From Flavobacteriales bacterium (lineage in GTDB: Bacteria > Bacteroidota > Bacteroidia > Flavobacteriales > Flavobacteriaceae), in the NCBI GenBank assembly GCA_017302935.1, contig JAFLBT010000014.1:1-34010 (forward strand): 34,010 nt of DNA. Direction: 5' to 3'. The translations under genes and the position numbers were made by a program. The notes under the pieces were generated by a model, which had not been told where the DNA came from, ran no database searches, and worked only from the letters and a program-made list of their open reading frames with translations. Below are positions 30,484-34,010 of this stretch, piece by piece (position 1 is the first letter of the stretch; every line of letters begins with the position of its first letter).

Positions 30484-30511
30484 TCCCAGCAGAAATGTTG
30501 GGATTTTTTTT
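30484..30511 (+). terminator. Rho-independent terminator of the DUF6266 cassette
   Basis: TCCCAGCA (30484-30491) and TGTTGGGA (30496-30503) pair with one wobble over a GAAA tetraloop, followed by eight T. It is one of the best terminators in the window. Confidence 0.93.
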
Positions 30512-30537
30512 ACTACATGCAATTCTATTTTTAGTTG

Positions 30538-31146
30538 TCAATTGTCCTCTGAAAATAGCAAAAAATTAAATAAATCATTTATTTTCAACATGTATATTTT
30601 TCTTTTCTTACATTTTTCAACTTGTATCCAACAGATTTTTTCTGTTAGCATTTTTTCTCCAATCTTTCCCAAAATCAGTAATTCGATTGCTATCGGCAGT
30701 TTTGGATGAGCTTTGTATTGACTGTAGTTTTTAAGTAGTATTAGCAGTCCAATTTTACCGGTTTTTTCTACTTCATACGGTATAAAAAATATTTCTTTTG
30801 TTTTGAGCATTATATCTTTATATTGGAAATATTTACTTTGTTTTTTGTTATTGTCTTCCGGTTGATGAAGTGCTGTTATTTTCCAATTCTTGATTTTTGG
30901 TGCCTGTTCTACTACTTTTTCTGCTGCATCAAATGCATTGCTATTTCCATCAGCTGTTATGATTAATTCTGCTGAATTGTGGTTTAGTTTTATTACCGAA
31001 TGAAGTAAGTTGTTGTATTGGTGCAGCAGCCCATCTAATTGACTGAACTTTTCATTTCTATCTTTTTCTTCCCCATCTAAGATAGATAAAAACATTTTGT
31101 TGTTTGATTGGAAATAGTTCCAAAACTCATTGATTTCTTTTGTCAT
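30538..31146 (-). CDS. Hypothetical protein (202 aa)
   Basis: A 202-residue soluble protein: EFWNYFQSNNKMFLSIL..., AELIITADGNSNAFDAAEKVVEQAPKIKNWKITALHQPED, KEIFFIPYEVEKTGKIGLLILLKNYSQYK, AIELLILGKIGEKMLTEKICWIQVEKC. The blocks (I/V)ITADGN...F..V..LV..AP...NW.I.A(F/L)..P and LD.ILGE define a family of bacterial hypotheticals without known role. It overlaps the upstream gene by 20 bp, so the two form an operon, convergent with the DUF6266 cassette across its terminator. Confidence 0.8.
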   Translation of the reverse strand: MTKEINEFWNYFQSNNKMFLSILDGEEKDRNEKFSQLDGLLHQYNNLLHSVIKLNHNSAELIITADGNSNAFDAAEKVVEQAPKIKNWKITALHQPEDNNKKQSKYFQYKDIMLKTKEIFFIPYEVEKTGKIGLLILLKNYSQYKAHPKLPIAIELLILGKIGEKMLTEKICWIQVEKCKKRKIYMLKINDLFNFLLFSEDN

Positions 31147-31465
31147 TTTTATTTGCTTTTTTTGTTTTCAAGAATGAAATTAGTGTCACTTGACTTCCCA
31201 AGAATGGATTGAATGAGGGTTTGTATATTATTAAGCCTTTCTTGTGCAGATCCTTTATGCATTTTAAGTAGGTTGCTTTTGAGTATATTTTACTGATTTG
31301 CATTATTTCTTCTCGGTGAATTGAGATAGGGTTTATGCAATAGTTGTTTAACCAACTTTGGTATAATGCCAAGTATAAGCTGATATGTGTAGGGTAGAGT
31401 TCCTTATCTTTTACAATTTTGTTGTAAAATTTGCAAAAGTGTTCAAAGTGGTTGTTTGGAATCAT
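31127..31465 (-). CDS. Winged-helix protein of the type found on Bacteroidota mobile elements
   Basis: A 112-residue protein: HFEHFCKFYNKIVKDKELYPTHISLYLALYQSWLNNYCINPISIHREEIMQISKIYSKATYLKCIKDLHKKGLIIYKPSFNPFLGSQVTL. The ISLYLALFQ.WN / I.R.E.M..SKI.SKATYHK.I..L...G.I.Y.PS.NP..GS.V pattern is a replication-initiator-like winged helix common in conjugative transposons and integrated elements of Bacteroidota. No transfer, integrase or relaxase gene is nearby, so it may be a remnant or a domesticated regulator. It is co-transcribed with the 202-residue protein. Confidence 0.83.
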   Translation of the reverse strand: MIPNNHFEHFCKFYNKIVKDKELYPTHISLYLALYQSWLNNYCINPISIHREEIMQISKIYSKATYLKCIKDLHKKGLIIYKPSFNPFLGSQVTLISFLKTKKANKNDKRNQ

Positions 31466-31584
31466 TTATTGCCTATCAAAAAGAACTGACCATTAGTTTG
31501 AAGGTTCTTTTGTATTATTATGCAACAAATATGAAATGAAGTTTAGTCACTCTTTCACAAGTTTAACCGAAGTTGTGAATGATT

Positions 31585-33255
31585 TTATTTTCCTTCTGAT
31601 TGTTTGTTTAGGTTTTCAATGAAAAAAGTAGGGGAGATACCCGTAATTTTTTTAAAAGCTTTAGTGAAATTTTGAGTGGAACTAAAACCAGCCTCTTCCG
31701 CTAGAGCTGCATTGGTATAGTTTCTATACTTTTTTTCATTTTTTAATCGTTCAATAATGTAGTTTATTTTCAGTTCGCTAATGTAATCGATTGATTTCTT
31801 GTGACGGTACAAAAGAATTATTTTTGCGGCATATTTTGGATTTGTATTGAGTATTGTCGCTAATTTATGGATGTTTAGGTCTTTAGCGATGATCTTTTTG
31901 GATTTTTCAAATTTTTCTAAGTTTTCTACAATTGATTTAATTACATCTGGATTGATATTGATTACTTCTTTATTAATTGGTCGCTTTGTTTCTTCATTTT
32001 CCTCGGGGCTTTTCTTCATTAATGCATTAAAACGTTCCAGATTTTTCTTTTCCTTCACAGCATTTCTTCTTAAAAGTACCAAAATAGTACTTAATGCAAC
32101 GACTATACTACCGCCAAAGATGTAGCGTAAATTATCTTTTTCTTTTTCAATTCTTTCTTTTTCTTCCAACAATTTAGCGGTGTCAAATTCTTTAAAGATT
32201 TTACCTGATAAATATTTAAAGTTATGGGCAAGCATGCTATCAGTGTGCATTAATTTTTTGATGTATTTTAGTTGATTTTCTTTGTCTTTTTTGTTGATAT
32301 AGTATTTTAGTAATAGTTCAAAGTTTTCTCTTATGTCCGGTCTTAGGTATGCCAAGTCCTCTATTATTGATTCTACTTTTTTGAGATAGAAAAATGCTTT
32401 TTCTTTTTCATTTTGTTCCCAGTAGCATTTAGCTAAATAGAAATATGCTACCGATAGATTGGCTTTGTCGTTTCTTTTTAGCAAAGCCGGTAAACATTTG
32501 TTCAAATTGACAATGGCTTGCTCAAAGTTGTTATTAAAAAAGAGATTAACACCTTCTGATAAAATAAAGTAATCGGTCATTTCGTCAATTTCCAGTTCTT
32601 TTGCCAGTTTTACACCTTTTTTGTTCAGTTCAGAGGATTTAATGTAGTCTTGTTTTTTAGTATAGCACAAGGCTATTGAGTGGATCGTATTGATGTAAGC
32701 TCTGTCATTTTCTTCTTTAAAATAGTTTATACATTCATTGAATAATGCAATTGCTTCGTCATAAAACCCCAAATAATACTTGGTGTGTGCCATAGAGTAT
32801 TTGACTTTGTGTTTTGCATATTCGTCGTTTGTTTGTATGAGGTAGTTGTTGGCTACAATATAATTATTGAGTGCTAATTTTAATTGTTTTGCATCATAAT
32901 AGATGATACCTTTTGATAGGTACGCATTTCCAATTAGGGCATTGTCTTTTGATTTAAAAGATTCGATTAAAAGGCTATCACTATAATTGATTCTGAGTGA
33001 TTTATGTTCAAAGTACATTATGCTTCTGAAAGCCTTTATTGTTTGAAGGTTGTTTTTTTCCATTTTTGCTTTAGCGAGCCAGGCCTTAGCATATATTTTT
33101 GCCGTATTAGTGTCTTTTTTGAATTCAATGGTTTTAGCAGCTAAGTATTCATATTTTTTTGAACTTAGACTGTCTTTATTTTGTTCTACATCAGTAAAAC
33201 GGTTGTTAAATGATAAGCAGCCAAAAAGACTAAAAAGTACAATATGTTTCATCAT
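31585..33255 (-). CDS. TPR-containing membrane AraC-family transcriptional regulator
   Basis: A 556-residue protein. A signal peptide (MMKHIVLFSLFGCLSF) leads to tetratricopeptide repeats over about residues 60-340 (ALIGNAYLSKGIIYYDAKQLKLALNNYIVA, KVKYSMAHTKYYLGFYDEAIALF). One TM lies at about 375-397 (IFGGSIVVALSTILVLLRR). The cytoplasmic end has an AraC HTH (KLATILNTNPKYAAKIILLYRHKKSIDYISELKINYIIERL ... GFSSTQNFTKAFKKITGISPTFFIENL). This one-component membrane layout is common in Flavobacteriia. It is divergent from the lipoprotein gene at 33589, whose promoter holds two direct repeats suited to AraC binding. Confidence 0.92.
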   Translation of the reverse strand: MMKHIVLFSLFGCLSFNNRFTDVEQNKDSLSSKKYEYLAAKTIEFKKDTNTAKIYAKAWLAKAKMEKNNLQTIKAFRSIMYFEHKSLRINYSDSLLIESFKSKDNALIGNAYLSKGIIYYDAKQLKLALNNYIVANNYLIQTNDEYAKHKVKYSMAHTKYYLGFYDEAIALFNECINYFKEENDRAYINTIHSIALCYTKKQDYIKSSELNKKGVKLAKELEIDEMTDYFILSEGVNLFFNNNFEQAIVNLNKCLPALLKRNDKANLSVAYFYLAKCYWEQNEKEKAFFYLKKVESIIEDLAYLRPDIRENFELLLKYYINKKDKENQLKYIKKLMHTDSMLAHNFKYLSGKIFKEFDTAKLLEEKERIEKEKDNLRYIFGGSIVVALSTILVLLRRNAVKEKKNLERFNALMKKSPEENEETKRPINKEVININPDVIKSIVENLEKFEKSKKIIAKDLNIHKLATILNTNPKYAAKIILLYRHKKSIDYISELKINYIIERLKNEKKYRNYTNAALAEEAGFSSTQNFTKAFKKITGISPTFFIENLNKQSEGK

Positions 33256-33415
33256 AGTTAGGCATGTCTAATTATCGCTACTGTATGTGCGATAACTGTA
33301 GATTTTATTCGTTGAATCAATTGGGTTAAATTGATTTTTTGGGCATTCCAATATACATTTTTTTTTTCAATTTACCATTTCTTCATTCATTGATGTGCAC
33401 TACCAGATTATTTAT

Positions 33416-33495
33416 CAATTCACGAATCGTCTATTTTCAATTCACGAATTTCAAAATAGAACGTTTGTTTCGGGATTAGTTACCCGATAGTTTTG
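33416..33495 (+). promoter_or_regulatory. Promoter of the lipoprotein gene with AraC-like direct repeats
   Basis: A consensus Bacteroidota promoter: TTTG (33464-33467), 20 bp, TAGTTTTG (33488-33495). Upstream, CAATTCACGAAT occurs twice (33416-33427 and 33438-33449), 22 bp apart, about two helical turns, as in AraC-family sites. The second copy sits in the loop of a CTATTTT/AAAATAG inverted repeat (33431-33459). The transcript would have a leader of about 90 nt. In the rest of the gap 33256-33588 I see only TTTCCCGGGAAA near 33535-33546. Confidence 0.65.
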
Positions 33496-33588
33496 CTTCG
33501 AATTCACTTACGAGTCCTCGCCACTTGTTCTCATTTTCCCGGGAAAGATGAACAAAAAAAATCAGTATTAATTAAAACGTATTACCTT

Positions 33589-34010
33589 ATGAAACGTTTA
33601 CTATTTTGTTTATTTTTTTCCTATTTATTTTTGTCTTGTCAATTTGATGAGTCAATAGGATCTAAGGTATCCTCTGCCTCACATATATTAAGTAAAGTAG
33701 TGGTTGAACCTTCACATTCGGCAAACCCTTACGATAGTACCGGACAGGTATTTTCAGCATTGTATGATTTGTATTATGACAAGTCTTTGACCATTGGCAC
33801 TTTAGATTCACTTCGCTATGAAGTTGAAATGATTGCTTCAGAAACCTCTTTATTTGATTATTATCAACCGGATTATGTTTCTCCCCCTCTTTCACGATTG
33901 GATTCACTGGTTTTTCATCCGCATGCCTCTCTTGAAGTATTGCTTCTTAGCTCTTCTATTTCTTCTAAATTAAAGTTGGATTTTAGCGATTTTTTTGAAG
34001 AAGCGGTTCA
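33589..34010 (+). CDS. Lipoprotein, 5' part (continues beyond window)
   Basis: Open from ATG 33589 to the window end (140 codons). The lipobox MKRLLFCLFFSYLFLSC gives lipidated Cys17, followed by QFDESIGSKVSSASHILSK, acidic after the cysteine as in surface lipoproteins. The visible mature part (YDSTGQVFSALYDLYYDKSLTIGTLDSLRYEVEMIAS ... YVSPPLSRLDSLVFHPHASLEVLL) matches no family I know. It is divergent from the TPR-AraC regulator and probably under its control. The opposite-strand frame here (33662-33907) is a shadow. Confidence 0.85.
   Translation, partial: MKRLLFCLFFSYLFLSCQFDESIGSKVSSASHILSKVVVEPSHSANPYDSTGQVFSALYDLYYDKSLTIGTLDSLRYEVEMIASETSLFDYYQPDYVSPPLSRLDSLVFHPHASLEVLLLSSSISSKLKLDFSDFFEEAV

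Noticed and set aside
31127-31465. A full integrated conjugative element around this winged-helix gene.
   Set aside because: No relaxase, integrase, tra genes or terminal repeats are visible; only a single mobile-element-type gene is present.
33662-33907. An 81-codon minus-strand frame at the window end.
   Set aside because: Antisense to a lipoprotein frame that starts with a clear lipobox and stays open to the edge.

Overview
The window looks like a chromosomal segment of a Flavobacteriia member (Bacteroidota), probably Flavobacterium or a close relative. The signs are AT-rich DNA, TAnnTTTG-type -7 promoter boxes, almost no Shine-Dalgarno sequences, lipoproteins with acidic surface-export motifs just after the lipobox cysteine, TPR-containing histidine kinases and AraC regulators, and protein families common in flavobacteria.

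Layout. (1) 1-5527: a beta-1,4-galactan utilisation locus. galM, a surface-lipoprotein GH53 endogalactanase, a second GH53 and a GH2 beta-galactosidase (cut by the window edge) form one minus-strand operon. A GntR/LacI-type regulator is divergent, and the gap holds three ACCGGT boxes. (2) 5687-8506: a hybrid-free two-component pair (histidine kinase and LuxR-type regulator), then an initiator tRNA-Met and clustered small palindromes. (3) 8634-10723: two small secreted or lipidated proteins, a 51-bp minisatellite of seven copies, and a secreted DNase I-like enzyme.

(4) 10774-21624: a single minus-strand operon of about 14 genes, a Ter-type (tellurium/stress response) system. In transcription order it has a small HTH protein, TerD, a HAD phosphatase, a PRTase, TerD, a TerD-like protein, a 128-aa membrane protein, a vWA protein, an unannotated 52-aa basic protein, a second vWA protein, an 84-aa YggT-like membrane protein, TerY (vWA plus zinc ribbon), a PP2C phosphatase with an Ig-like N-terminal domain, a Ser/Thr kinase with a zinc ribbon, and TerC. 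A palindrome overlaps its promoter and a strong terminator ends it. The TerD proteins probably bind Ca2+. The vWA, PP2C and kinase genes form the TerY-P phospho-signalling triad, TerC is the membrane partner, and HAD/PRTase is a reduced nucleotide-chemistry module.

(5) 21775-27035: a lipoprotein, PD-(D/E)XK nuclease and DUF4359-like operon, a DUF1508 (YegP-like) gene, and an operon of a small poly-proline lipoprotein, a TPR histidine kinase and a response regulator. The strongest new signal lies here. Three promoters (10679-10723, 23687-23731, 24084-24128) have the same architecture: a 16-bp palindrome TTACGG-N4-CCGTAA, exactly 21 bp, then a TAnnTTTG-type box. Their spacers are unrelated, so this is a small regulon, possibly run by the neighbouring two-component system.

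(6) 27390-34010: a membrane protein of unknown function; a DUF6266, DUF5675, two-small-membrane-protein cassette ending in a strong terminator; a mobile-element-like winged-helix gene pair; and a TPR/AraC membrane regulator divergent from a lipoprotein gene that runs off the window.
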